NCBI RefSeq assembly: GCF_009818105.1 | Contig: NZ_CP046564.1 | Location: forward strand, 2,108,001-2,172,000 | From: Bacillus sp. N1-1 | GTDB lineage: Bacteria > Bacillota > Bacilli > Bacillales > Guptibacillaceae | Direction: 5' to 3' | Length of the DNA: 64,000 bases | In this document: positions 25,992 to 34,589 of the stretch, piece after piece | Position numbering within the stretch: the stretch's first letter is position 1 | Layout: every line of letters begins with the position of its first letter | Position numbers and translations under genes: made by a program | The notes under the pieces: model-generated | Seen by the model: the letters and a program-made list of their open reading frames with translations, nothing else | Told to the model about the DNA's origin: nothing | Databases searched by the model: none

Positions 25992-26004
25992 AATTCAGAA
26001 AGTT
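25990..26004 (+). promoter_or_regulatory. Possible CodY site at the dpp transcription start
   Basis: ATAATTCAGAAAGTT matches 10 of 14 defined positions of the CodY box AATTTTCNGAAAATT. The site covers the expected transcription start. B. subtilis dpp is repressed by CodY, so the location makes sense, but four mismatches leave this tentative. Confidence 0.35.
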
Positions 26005-26032
26005 ACGAATCTAGAGAGAAAGGAGAAAATTT

Positions 26033-26854
26033 GTGAAGTTTTATTTATCGGTAGATATGGAAGGAATAACAGGACTTGTTGATGACTCGTTTATTGATTC
26101 GAGCAAGCGCCACTACGAACGCGGGCAGGAAATCATGACAAAGGAAGCGAATCATGTGATTGAAGCGGCGTTTGGGAGTGGATGTTCAGCCATAACGGTG
26201 AATGATAGTCATTCAAAAATGAACAACTTGCTTTTTGAGAAGCTTCACCCTGAAGCAAGGCTCATTTCAGGAGATGTGAAACCTTATTCAATGGTTCAAG
26301 GGTTGGACAGTACATATGAAGGAATGGGAATGATTGGTTATCATGCACGAGCAGGCACTCCGGGTGCAATGTCTCATTCCATGTTCCACAATGTAAGGAA
26401 TTTCTACATAAACGAGCAAGTTGTTGGAGAGCTGGGGATAAATGCTTACGTTGCAGGATATTTTGGTGTTCCAGTATTATTTGTCGCTGGTGATGATCGA
26501 GCAGCACTTGAAGCTGAACAGCTGATCCCAAATATTACAACTGCTGTAGTTAAAGAATCGATTTCGCGATCTTCTGCGCTTTTATTCTCTCCCCATAAAA
26601 CAGAGAGGATTTTGCGTGAACAAACAGAGAAGGCGTTTATCAACAGACACAATGTCGAACCATTAGTGCCTCCTCGTGAGCCTGTTCTTCGTATCGAATT
26701 TACCAATTATGGACAGGCCGAGTGGGCGAGTCTTATGCCTGGTGTCGAGATTGAAACAGAAACCACCGTTAAATATCAAGCGAACAATATGCTTGAAGCC
26801 TATCAAGCCATGCTTGTGCTGACAGAATTAGCATCTAGAACAACATTTAGCTAG
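26033..26854 (+). CDS. dppA: D-aminopeptidase DppA
   Basis: A 273-residue zinc enzyme very close to B. subtilis DppA in sequence and length. It begins VDMEGITGLVDD, contains the metal-binding NDSHSKMNN (about residues 60-68) and GYHARAGTPGAMSHS (about 101-115), and FANYGQAEW-like FTNYGQAEWASLMPG near the end. DppA is a self-compartmentalised decamer that removes N-terminal D-residues, such as from D-Ala-D-Ala. GTG start follows AAAGGAG. First gene of a murein-peptide operon. Confidence 0.96.
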   Translation: MKFYLSVDMEGITGLVDDSFIDSSKRHYERGQEIMTKEANHVIEAAFGSGCSAITVNDSHSKMNNLLFEKLHPEARLISGDVKPYSMVQGLDSTYEGMGMIGYHARAGTPGAMSHSMFHNVRNFYINEQVVGELGINAYVAGYFGVPVLFVAGDDRAALEAEQLIPNITTAVVKESISRSSALLFSPHKTERILREQTEKAFINRHNVEPLVPPREPVLRIEFTNYGQAEWASLMPGVEIETETTVKYQANNMLEAYQAMLVLTELASRTTFS

Positions 26855-26869
26855 AAAGTAGGGATGCCT

Positions 26870-27799
26870 GTGGCGAAATATATTGTAAATCGTCTCTTCG
26901 CCATGGTGATTACATTATGGATCATCGTAACCATTACGTTCTTCTTAATGCACGCGGTTCCAGGGTCACCATTTAACCAGGAAAGAAACACCAGTGAAGC
27001 GGTGCAGCAAAATCTTGAAGCGCATTACCATTTAGATGAACCGGTCTTTATTCAATATGCGATTTACATTAAGTCTCTTGCAACACTTGACTTTGGACCA
27101 TCGATTAAACAATCATCTACCTCCGTTAATGAAATGATTGGGAGAGGGTTTCCTGTCTCAGCAGAGCTCGGAATAACTTCTCTTCTTATTGCGATTATTT
27201 CAGGCATAATACTTGGAATTATGGCAGCCCTTCGTCACAATGGGGCGATTGATTATATGGCCATGACATTTGCGGTGATTGGAATTTCCGTACCTAACTT
27301 CATTATGGCGACACTACTTATTCAGCAGTTAGCCGTAACGTGGGAGATTTTCCCCGTAGCTACGTGGGCGTCGCCAATGCATATGATTCTTCCATCAATT
27401 GCGCTTGCTACAGGACCTATGGCCATCATTGCGCGGTTAACGAGGTCAAGTATGATCGAAGTACTAAATCAAGATTACATCATGACGGCTCGTGCGAAAG
27501 GAATGACCACCTTTCAAATTGTTACAAAGCATGCACTTAGGAATGCCTTGCTACCAGTTATCACGATTCTTGGTACGCTTGTTGCTGGTGTATTGACGGG
27601 TAGTTTTGTTATTGAAAAAATCTTTGCCATCCCTGGAATGGGGAAATACTTTATTAACGGCATTAATGATCGTGATTATCCTGTCATTATGGGAACAACT
27701 GTCTTTTACAGTGCCTTCCTCATAATGATGCTCTTTATTGTAGACATTGCTTACGGGATATTAGATCCGAGAATTAAACTACATAAGAGGGGGGAATAG
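26870..27799 (+). CDS. dppB: Dipeptide ABC transporter permease DppB
   Basis: A 309-residue inner-membrane permease with about six hydrophobic helices and the BPD/EAA loop RAKGMTTFQIVTKHALRNALLPV. It strongly resembles B. subtilis DppB over its full length. GTG 26870 is preferred over ATG 26864: AGTAGGG is then correctly spaced, and the product starts like the known protein. It pairs with DppC, whose gene begins 1 base after this one ends. Confidence 0.95.
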   Translation: MAKYIVNRLFAMVITLWIIVTITFFLMHAVPGSPFNQERNTSEAVQQNLEAHYHLDEPVFIQYAIYIKSLATLDFGPSIKQSSTSVNEMIGRGFPVSAELGITSLLIAIISGIILGIMAALRHNGAIDYMAMTFAVIGISVPNFIMATLLIQQLAVTWEIFPVATWASPMHMILPSIALATGPMAIIARLTRSSMIEVLNQDYIMTARAKGMTTFQIVTKHALRNALLPVITILGTLVAGVLTGSFVIEKIFAIPGMGKYFINGINDRDYPVIMGTTVFYSAFLIMMLFIVDIAYGILDPRIKLHKRGE

Positions 27800-27800
27800 C

Positions 27801-28745
27801 ATGATACCAGAGCGAAAAGAAATGAAACAGGAGTTATCCGATGACCTGTTTCTTCCGGTACAAAACCCCTCTTCTAATGCAGAGATGATCGCGAAACCTA
27901 GTATTTCCTATTGGAAAGATGCTTGGATGAGGCTTTCTGGGAACAAGCTATCTATGGCTGGACTTGTGATGCTAGTTTTACTCGTATTAATGGCGATATT
28001 TGGGCCGTTATTAACGCCTTATTCCTATGATCACCAGGTGCTAACAGAAGGCAATCTACCACCTTCTTCAGAACATTGGTTCGGTACAGATAATCTTGGA
28101 CGAGATATGTTCACACGAACATGGAATGGAGCAAGGATTTCATTATTCGTTGGATTTATGGCAGCTATTATCGATTTCATCATTGGAGTCGCTTACGGTG
28201 GGTTTTCGGGATACAAAGGTGGAAGAACAGACAATTTTATGATGAGAATTATTGAAATTTTATATGGTCTTCCATACTTACTGATGGTCATTTTATTAAT
28301 GGTAGTCATGGGACCTGGATTATTCACAATTATTATAGCGCTAACCGTTACCGGTTGGGTTGGTATGGCAAGAATTGTTCGAGGCCAGGTTCTTCAATTG
28401 AAGAACGCCGAGCATGTACTAGCATCTCGAACATTTGGAGCGCGTGCTGGTCGTGTTATTCGAAAGAACCTACTTCCGAATACAATGGGACCGATTATCG
28501 TTCAAATGACGCTGACCGTACCCACGGCGATCTTTGCAGAAGCTTTTTTAAGCTTTCTAGGGCTAGGTGTACAGGCACCTGTTGCGAGTTGGGGTGTAAT
28601 GGCGAATGATGGATTGTCTGTTATTTTATCTGGTCACTGGTGGAGATTATTCTTCCCTGCATTCTTCATTTCATTAACGATGTTTGCTTTTAACGTTCTT
28701 GGCGATGGTTTGCAAGACGCGCTTGATCCAAAATTACGTAAGTAA
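27801..28745 (+). CDS. dppC: Dipeptide ABC transporter permease DppC
   Basis: A 314-residue permease of the OppC type: a cytoplasmic N-terminus of about 45 residues, a first helix, then the FGTDNLGRDMFTRTWNGAR motif and helices carrying the EAA loop ASRTFGARAGRVIRKNLLPN. It ends GDGLQDALDPKLRK like B. subtilis DppC. In B. subtilis the next gene is dppD (ATPase), which is missing here; the next gene is the binding protein. Confidence 0.95.
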   Translation: MIPERKEMKQELSDDLFLPVQNPSSNAEMIAKPSISYWKDAWMRLSGNKLSMAGLVMLVLLVLMAIFGPLLTPYSYDHQVLTEGNLPPSSEHWFGTDNLGRDMFTRTWNGARISLFVGFMAAIIDFIIGVAYGGFSGYKGGRTDNFMMRIIEILYGLPYLLMVILLMVVMGPGLFTIIIALTVTGWVGMARIVRGQVLQLKNAEHVLASRTFGARAGRVIRKNLLPNTMGPIIVQMTLTVPTAIFAEAFLSFLGLGVQAPVASWGVMANDGLSVILSGHWWRLFFPAFFISLTMFAFNVLGDGLQDALDPKLRK

Positions 28746-28768
28746 AACCTCATTTTCATGAGGTTTCA
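28744..28768 (+). terminator. Intercistronic hairpin between dppC and the binding-protein gene
   Basis: AAACCTCAT pairs perfectly with ATGAGGTTT around TTTC. The T tract is only three bases, so it is more likely a partial terminator or mRNA-stability element that adjusts permease versus binding-protein levels. Confidence 0.5.
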
Positions 28769-28799
28769 CTGATAATGACATTTTAAGGGGGAAATTTAT

Positions 28800-30431
28800 T
28801 TGAAGAAAATCGTAACAATGCTACTTTCCTTGTTGCTTCTTATTGGCATCGTTGGTTGTACAACAACGGAAAATAGCTCATCAAATTCAAACTCAGGAAG
28901 TGACGACGCAACGCAAGAAGAGGATGCGAAGGTACTTAAGCTGAATAATGGAAGTGAACCAACTTCATTTGATCCACCAATTGGCTTTGATAGCGTATCT
29001 TGGAACGCGTTAAACAACTTAATGGAAGGTTTAACGCGTCTTGATGAGAAAGATCAGCCTCAGCCTGCTGCTGCAAAAGAGTGGGAGAAATCTGAAGATG
29101 GCAAAACGTATACGTTTCACCTACGTGAAGATGCAAAATGGTCGAATGGTGAGCCAGTTACTGCTGAAGATTTTGAATATGCCTGGAAGCGTCTAGCAAA
29201 TCCTGATACGGCATCTCCAGCCGCGTTTCTCTCTTACTTCATTGAAGGAGCAGAAGCATTTAATACAGGAGAAGGATCAGAAGAGGATATGATGGTAAAA
29301 GCTGTCGATGAAACGACACTTGAAGTAACACTTGAAAGTCCAGTTGCTTTCTTTCCTAATTTGATTTCAAACCCAGCCTTTTTCCCTGTTCATAAAGCGA
29401 CAGTCGAAGAAAACCCTGAATGGCATACGGAAGCAGATTCGTATGTAAGTAATGGACCTTTCAAACTATCAAAATGGGAACATGATTCAGAGTTTGAATT
29501 TAGTAAGAATGAAAATTATTGGGATGCTGAGAATGTAAAGCTTGATCAAGTAAACTGGGCGATGGTTGACGATACGAATACAGAGTATCAAATGTATAAA
29601 ACAGGAGAGCTTCATACTTCTGATGTGCCAGCTGACTTAAGCGAAGAACTTTTCAGTGATGGGAAAGCTCAAGTGGAAGATCAGTCTGGAACTTATTTCT
29701 ATCGCTTCAACCTTGAAATGGAGCCTTTCCAGAATGAAAATATACGAAAAGCTTTTGCAATGGCCGTTGATCAGCAGAAAATCGTAGAGTTTGTTACGAA
29801 GAATGAAGAGAAACCAGCTTACGGGTTTGTTGCATATGGATTTGAAGATGCGGCAGGCGGTGATTTTAGAGAAGTTGGTGGTGATCTCGTCACTACAGAC
29901 GCTGATCAAGCAAAAGAGCTACTTGAAAAAGGGATGGAAGAAGAAGGTTATGATCAACTTCCTACAGTAACCCTAACGTATAACACAAGTGATGATCATA
30001 AGAAAATTGCTGAAACGCTACAACAAATGTACAAAGAAATTCTTGGGGTAGATGTCGAACTAGCGAACCAGGAGTGGAACGTTTTCTCTGATGAACAAAA
30101 ACAGCTAAACTTGCAGTTCTCTAGAAGCTCATTCCTTGCTGATTATGGCGATCCGATTAACTTCCTTGAAAGTTTCCAAACAGATCATTCTATGAACCGT
30201 ACAGGATGGAGCAACGAGGAGTATGATTCTTTAATTTCAAAGGCGAAACAAGAAACGGATGAAGCGAAACGTTTCGAATACATGCATGAAGCAGAAGCAC
30301 TCCTATTCGAAGAAATGCCGATTTTCCCGATTCATTTCTACAATCAAGTTTACCTTCAGAATGAAGATGTGACGGGAATTGTTCGTCACCCTGTAGGTTA
30401 CATGGAATTGAAATGGGCGGATATTAAGTAA
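28800..30431 (+). CDS. dppE: Peptide-binding lipoprotein (SBP_bac_5), DppE-like
   Basis: A 543-residue lipoprotein starting at TTG 28800 after AAGGGGG. The signal peptide ends in the lipobox IVGC (Cys about residue 20), followed by a Ser/Asn-rich tether. The body is a class C peptide-binding protein with LKLNNGSEPTSFDPP, EGLTRLDEKDQPQPAAA and YTFHLREDAKWSNGEPVTAEDFEYAWKR split over the usual positions. It probably delivers murein tripeptides or dipeptides to DppBC. Confidence 0.92.
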   Translation: MKKIVTMLLSLLLLIGIVGCTTTENSSSNSNSGSDDATQEEDAKVLKLNNGSEPTSFDPPIGFDSVSWNALNNLMEGLTRLDEKDQPQPAAAKEWEKSEDGKTYTFHLREDAKWSNGEPVTAEDFEYAWKRLANPDTASPAAFLSYFIEGAEAFNTGEGSEEDMMVKAVDETTLEVTLESPVAFFPNLISNPAFFPVHKATVEENPEWHTEADSYVSNGPFKLSKWEHDSEFEFSKNENYWDAENVKLDQVNWAMVDDTNTEYQMYKTGELHTSDVPADLSEELFSDGKAQVEDQSGTYFYRFNLEMEPFQNENIRKAFAMAVDQQKIVEFVTKNEEKPAYGFVAYGFEDAAGGDFREVGGDLVTTDADQAKELLEKGMEEEGYDQLPTVTLTYNTSDDHKKIAETLQQMYKEILGVDVELANQEWNVFSDEQKQLNLQFSRSSFLADYGDPINFLESFQTDHSMNRTGWSNEEYDSLISKAKQETDEAKRFEYMHEAEALLFEEMPIFPIHFYNQVYLQNEDVTGIVRHPVGYMELKWADIK

Positions 30432-30437
30432 AAGCAG

Positions 30438-30470
30438 GGAGCCCGGTTTGAGTAAACCGGGCTCTTTTTT
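30438..30470 (+). terminator. Terminator after the binding-protein gene
   Basis: GAGCCCGGTTT pairs with AAACCGGGCTC, followed by six T residues. It splits the cluster, so ykfB may have its own promoter in the 30471-30602 gap; I could not identify one with confidence. Confidence 0.85.
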
Positions 30471-30602
30471 ATAAGAAGACTTTAAAGGAAATGTGTAAAA
30501 GGGCTATAGTTCTAGGTTCATCATTGATAGAATAAACGTGATGAACGTCGTAAGGCTAGTTGAATTTTACCGGATCACGTCCTCATGAAAAGGAGAATTT
30601 GA

Positions 30603-31703
30603 ATGAAGATCACGAACATTGAAACGTTTTGTGTATCAGTTCCATTGAAGAAACCATTTAAAACGGCGCTTCGAACGGTAACAGAGGCTGAAGCTGTGAT
30701 GGTGAAAATAACAGCAGGGGAATTAGTAGGTTTTGGTGAAGCTCCGCCAACGGTTGTGATTACGGGGGAGAGTCTGGCTAGTATTGATTCAACGATACAG
30801 CATGTGATTAAACCGAAACTAATCGGGATGGACCTCACAGAATATGAATCTATCTTCCACCAACTTCACAATGCATTGATCGGAAACACAAGTGCGAAAG
30901 CTGCGGTCGATATGGCCATTTATGACCTTGTATCGAAAAAAAGTTCTCTTCCTTTATATCAGTTTTTAGGCGGCTATCGGAACACGATGCAAACGGACTA
31001 CACCGTAAGCGTGAATGATCCTAATGAAATGGCTAAAGATGCAGTCCAGTACATAGATGATGGCTTTACCATTTTGAAAGTGAAAGTTGGAAAAGATACG
31101 ATCCAAAATGATCTGAATCGCATTAGAGAAATTAGAAAACGCATTCAAAACAATGCATGTATCCGACTTGATGCAAATCAGGGTTGGACGCCTAAAGAAG
31201 CCATTTATGCCATTCGCCAAATGGAAGAGGAAGGGCTAAACATCGAACTAGTTGAACAGCCGGTACATAGAAAAGACATAGAGGGATTGAAGAAAGTAAC
31301 TGATGCTGTACTGACACCTATTATGGCGGACGAGAGCATATTTTCACCTCAAGATGCTCTTCAAGTCATTCAAATGCGTGCGAGTGATCTTATTAATATC
31401 AAACTGATGAAATCTGGAGGGATTCATCAGGCACTTAAAATTAACGCACTTGCTGAGACGGCTGGAATGGAGTGTATGGTTGGAAGTATGATTGAATCCC
31501 GAGTAGGCATCACTGCTGCTGCTCATTTTGCTGCAAGTCAACGAAACATTACTCGATTTGATTTTGATGCGCCCCTTATGTTTAGACACGACCTCGTTCA
31601 GGGTGGCGTTCACTATACGAGAAATGTTATGACTTTTACAGAGTCTCCAGGATTAGGAATTCACACAATCGAAAAGGATGGGATGGCAATTGGAATTGAC
31701 TAG
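30603..31703 (+). CDS. ykfB: L-Ala-D/L-Glu epimerase YkfB
   Basis: A 366-residue enolase-superfamily enzyme that inverts the glutamate of L-Ala-D-Glu from murein. Catalytic features: KVKVGK (two lysines, about residue 160), metal ligands in RLDANQGW (Asp), ELVEQP (Glu) and MADES (Asp), and the second-side lysine in INIKLMKSGG (about residue 265). The N-terminal capping domain reads PLKKPFKTALRT. The product feeds general dipeptidases. Confidence 0.94.
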   Translation: MKITNIETFCVSVPLKKPFKTALRTVTEAEAVMVKITAGELVGFGEAPPTVVITGESLASIDSTIQHVIKPKLIGMDLTEYESIFHQLHNALIGNTSAKAAVDMAIYDLVSKKSSLPLYQFLGGYRNTMQTDYTVSVNDPNEMAKDAVQYIDDGFTILKVKVGKDTIQNDLNRIREIRKRIQNNACIRLDANQGWTPKEAIYAIRQMEEEGLNIELVEQPVHRKDIEGLKKVTDAVLTPIMADESIFSPQDALQVIQMRASDLINIKLMKSGGIHQALKINALAETAGMECMVGSMIESRVGITAAAHFAASQRNITRFDFDAPLMFRHDLVQGGVHYTRNVMTFTESPGLGIHTIEKDGMAIGID

Positions 31704-32598
31704 AAAAACAATCGCTGTAACAGTAGCAACTTTATGGACATCGCCAGAGAAAGCACGATCGATTGACAAGAATGCCCTTACAAATCCTGTGCGTTTAATC
31801 GACTGGTTGGAGCCATTAACTTATACAGAAAGACTTGAGTTATGTGATCAAAATCATGTTCAATCACAAGTTTTATACGGGGAAGAAGTCATTCTACTCG
31901 ATCAACGAGGGAATTGGTCATACGTTCTAGTACCTTCCCAACCTTCTTCCAAAGATGAAAGAGGTTATCCGGGATGGATTCCTACGGTTCAACTATCGAG
32001 TCGATTACATGATAATTATTCCTTATGTGTTTCAACAAACAAACATGGCGCTAAACTACGTGACGTGACTGAAAACAGAGAGATGCTATTAAGTTATCAA
32101 ACGATTCTTCCTGTTATCGATGAACAAAAGTTGGATTACGTCGTTTGGACCCCTCATGGTGAGGGACGATTAAATAAGGAAGATGTAACACTTGGGAGAA
32201 AGAACGACCAAGTGGGAACTGGGGATGAACTTGTTCAGGAAGCTGAAAAGTTTATTGGCCTTCTTTATTTATGGGGAGGCATGTCTTCATATGGGTACGA
32301 TTGTTCAGGCTTTAGCTATAATATGGCGAGGTCTATTGGCTGTACAATTCCGCGTGATGCACATGACCAATTGAAAAGTGGGGAAGCCGTCGAAGAAGGG
32401 CAGTGGAAAAAAGGAGATTTGCTCTTTTTTGCTTATGAACAAGGGAAAGGATCGGTTCACCATGTTGGCATTTATTATGGAGACGGGAAAATGATTCATT
32501 CTCCTAGTACAGGTCGATATATTGAAGTTACACCACTTAAAGGAACAATTTACGAGGAAGAATTATGTGGGGTCGTACGTTATTGGGGGAAAAATTGA
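31690..32598 (+). CDS. ykfC: YkfC, gamma-D-glutamyl-L-diamino acid endopeptidase (NlpC/P60)
   Basis: A roughly 302-residue enzyme that cuts between D-Glu and the diamino acid of murein peptides carrying free L-Ala. Two SH3b-like domains (about 1-175) precede an NlpC/P60 domain with catalytic Cys in YDCSGFSY, His in VHHVGIYYG and third polar residue in MIHSPSTG. No signal peptide, so it acts in the cytosol like B. subtilis YkfC. The start is uncertain: TTG 31690 lies 11 bases after AGGA, while ATG 31678 overlaps that site. It overlaps ykfB. Confidence 0.92.
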   Translation: MELTRKTIAVTVATLWTSPEKARSIDKNALTNPVRLIDWLEPLTYTERLELCDQNHVQSQVLYGEEVILLDQRGNWSYVLVPSQPSSKDERGYPGWIPTVQLSSRLHDNYSLCVSTNKHGAKLRDVTENREMLLSYQTILPVIDEQKLDYVVWTPHGEGRLNKEDVTLGRKNDQVGTGDELVQEAEKFIGLLYLWGGMSSYGYDCSGFSYNMARSIGCTIPRDAHDQLKSGEAVEEGQWKKGDLLFFAYEQGKGSVHHVGIYYGDGKMIHSPSTGRYIEVTPLKGTIYEEELCGVVRYWGKN

Positions 32599-33380
32599 TG
32601 CAGTTTGGACAGGTGAAAGAGAAAATCCTAGAGTGTTTTCACGGGCTTGAAGGGAATCAATCGATTTATGTATCGACGCCTGATGGCGAAATCGCGTTAC
32701 ATGCTGATCAGCCAGTATCCTCAGCAAGTATAATCAAAATCGCCATCTTGCTTGAAGCATTAAGACAAGTCGACGATGAACAGTTGTCAATAGATCAAGT
32801 TGTCCAGATAGATAACGTGAATTATGTTGGTGGAGCCGGGGTGATAAATCATCTTTCACGTGACCATCAATGGAAGTTAGCAGACCTTCTCAAGTTGATG
32901 ATCGTATCTTCTGATAACACTGCAACGAATCAGCTAATCGATTTAGTTGGCGAAGACCACATTAATCATACAATGAAAGCGGCAGGAGCCTTTCATTCAA
33001 AGCTTATGAGAAAGATGATGGACCGAAATGCTCTTAAAGCAGGGGTGGACAACATGGTAAGTGGGAAAGACACCTATTTAGTATTACGTGAATTTGTTAC
33101 CCAGCATTTACTATCAAAATCTTCCATGGAATGGGGAGTGGAGGTTCTATTCCAGCAGCAGTTTAAAGATAAGTTTCCAAGCAAAATTTCTTCTATAAAA
33201 GAAAAGCTTCTTGCTCATAAAACCGGGGAACTGAATGGAGTGGAACATGACGCTGGAATACTGTTTACTTCTGATGGCCCTGTCGTTTATGCCTTTTTAA
33301 CAGCAGGCTTATTGGAGAATCGTTATGGTCGAGAAGCCATAGCGAATGCTGGCAGGTTGCTGTATGACTTTTACCAGTAA
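32598..33380 (+). CDS. Cytosolic serine hydrolase with class A beta-lactamase fold
   Basis: A 260-residue protein whose ATG overlaps the ykfC stop (ATGA), behind GGGGGA. Penicillin-binding fold motifs are clear: SIIK (SxxK, about residue 44), SDN in VSSDNTATNQLI, and KTG in LLAHKTGELNG. The omega-loop E-x-x-L-N of true class A beta-lactamases is not seen; the region reads RKMMDRNALKAG. There is no signal peptide. Coupling with ykfC points to hydrolysis of murein peptides or their derivatives rather than antibiotic resistance. Confidence 0.85.
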   Translation: MQFGQVKEKILECFHGLEGNQSIYVSTPDGEIALHADQPVSSASIIKIAILLEALRQVDDEQLSIDQVVQIDNVNYVGGAGVINHLSRDHQWKLADLLKLMIVSSDNTATNQLIDLVGEDHINHTMKAAGAFHSKLMRKMMDRNALKAGVDNMVSGKDTYLVLREFVTQHLLSKSSMEWGVEVLFQQQFKDKFPSKISSIKEKLLAHKTGELNGVEHDAGILFTSDGPVVYAFLTAGLLENRYGREAIANAGRLLYDFYQ

Positions 33381-33389
33381 TAGATATCG

Positions 33390-33424
33390 AAAGACGCTGT
33401 CCACTTTTGGACAGCGTCTTTTGT
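33390..33424. terminator. Bidirectional terminator between the serine hydrolase and ykuD genes
   Basis: AAAGACGCTGTCCA pairs with TGGACAGCGTCTTT around TTT, followed by T residues. Confidence 0.85.
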
Positions 33425-33430
33425 ATAAGT

Positions 33431-33925
33431 TTAAGGTCCAATTGTTACAGAGGTGCCAATTGGAATCGTATTGGCGAGTTCCTCTACATCTTGATTATAC
33501 ATTCGAATACAGCCTCTCGAGACGTATTTCCCAATTGAGGACGGATCATTTGTACCATGAATGCCGTAATGGATCTTCGAAATACTCATCCACATCGTTC
33601 CGAATGGCCCGCCAGGATTTGGTGCTTTATTAATAATAATAAACTTTCCAGTAGGCGTATCGTGAAGCATACGGCCAACGCCAACAGGGTATACCTTTAC
33701 AGTAGATCCATTTTTTTGAAGTGTAAGTGTACGGTTAGTTAACGATATATAAATCGTATAAGGAAGTGTATTTGGATCCGGGTATCCTGGGATTTCAATT
33801 AACTGCCCAGGATATATGAGGTTTGGGTTAGCTAGTGAATTTGCCATAATGATTTGCGAAACCGGAACACGGTAGTCGCCACTAATCGAAGATAACGTTT
33901 CACCTAATTTTACAATGTGCTGCAC
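33431..33925 (-). CDS. ykuD: L,D-transpeptidase YkuD with LysM domain
   Basis: A 164-residue protein with the same length and layout as B. subtilis YkuD: an N-terminal LysM domain (residues 1-48, [14 protein letters not shown]) and a catalytic YkuD domain with HGTNDPSS and the active-site SRGCIRM (Cys about residue 138). It cross-links or trims murein using an L,D-bond. GTG start lies 7 bases after AAGGAGG. No signal peptide is visible, as in YkuD. Confidence 0.95.
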   Translation of the reverse strand: MQHIVKLGETLSSISGDYRVPVSQIIMANSLANPNLIYPGQLIEIPGYPDPNTLPYTIYISLTNRTLTLQKNGSTVKVYPVGVGRMLHDTPTGKFIIINKAPNPGGPFGTMWMSISKIHYGIHGTNDPSSIGKYVSRGCIRMYNQDVEELANTIPIGTSVTIGP

Positions 33926-33970
33926 AATGAAACCTCCTTAAACAATGGAATTTCGAAGGGAAAGAAAACA

Positions 33971-34470
33971 ATGAATGTCATTATTGTTTCAGATACGCAT
34001 ATGCCACAGATGGCAAAGCAACTTCCAGAAGTTTTACGAAAAGAACTTCTTGGAGCAGATCTCATCATCCATCTAGGTGACTGGAAACAAAACAAGTTTA
34101 TGAAGAATTAAAGTCGTTTGCACCTGTAACAGGAGTTTATGGGAATGTTGACGAAGCTTTTTTTATTGAACAATTTAACGATAAACTTGTCCTAGAACTG
34201 GAGTCTCATCGCATAGGCATCACGCACGGGCATGGTAAAGGAAAAACGACAGAGCAAAGAGTAATAGCTCAATTCGATAATGAAGATGTAGAATTAATTC
34301 TTTTTGGGCATTCACACATCCCTCTTCATAAAGAGTATGAAGGGAGAATCCTCTTTAATCCTGGATCCCCTACTGATAAGCGAAAACAGTCCCATTACTC
34401 CTTTGGTAAATTAAGCGTAAAACGAAATCAACCTCTTTACATCGAGCATGTTTTCTTTCTGAAAAAATAG
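33971..34470 (+). pseudogene. YfcE/YsnB-type metallophosphoesterase, broken by a frameshift
   Basis: The first frame (from ATG 33971) gives VIIVSDTHMPQMA and IIHLGDWK, metal-binding motifs of the family, then stops at 34111. The rest lies one frame over from about 34087: YEELKSFAPVTGVYGNVDE, ITHGHGKG and ILFGHSHIP, ending NPGSPTDKRKQ and stop 34470. Together they would make about 166 residues, a normal size. The shift falls in an A-rich stretch (GGAAACAAAACAAG), one base short. Real decay or an assembly error cannot be told apart here. Confidence 0.85.
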
Positions 34471-34507
34471 GGCATTACGTTAAAAACACGCTTTTGTGCA
34501 TAAATTG

Positions 34508-34536
34508 TTGAAGTATATCCGGCTAATATGTATAAT
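34508..34536 (+). promoter_or_regulatory. SigA promoter of the first carotenoid operon
   Basis: TTGAAG and consensus TATAAT spaced by exactly 17 bases. A 53-base leader follows and includes a repeat of GTATAA downstream of the -10. Confidence 0.75.
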
Positions 34537-34589
34537 GTTTGTATAACATATGTGCGAAGTTTCATATGCGGATGGAAGGGGAACTAATC

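Noticed and set aside
32598..33380. Beta-lactamase antibiotic resistance gene
   Set aside because: SxxK, SDN and KTG are present, but the omega-loop glutamate is not visible, there is no export signal, and the gene is coupled to a murein recycling operon.
34539..34589. N-terminal extension of carotenoid desaturase A
   Set aside because: It begins at the promoter -10 region, so it cannot be transcribed as a leader; ATG 34590 has a good ribosome binding site.
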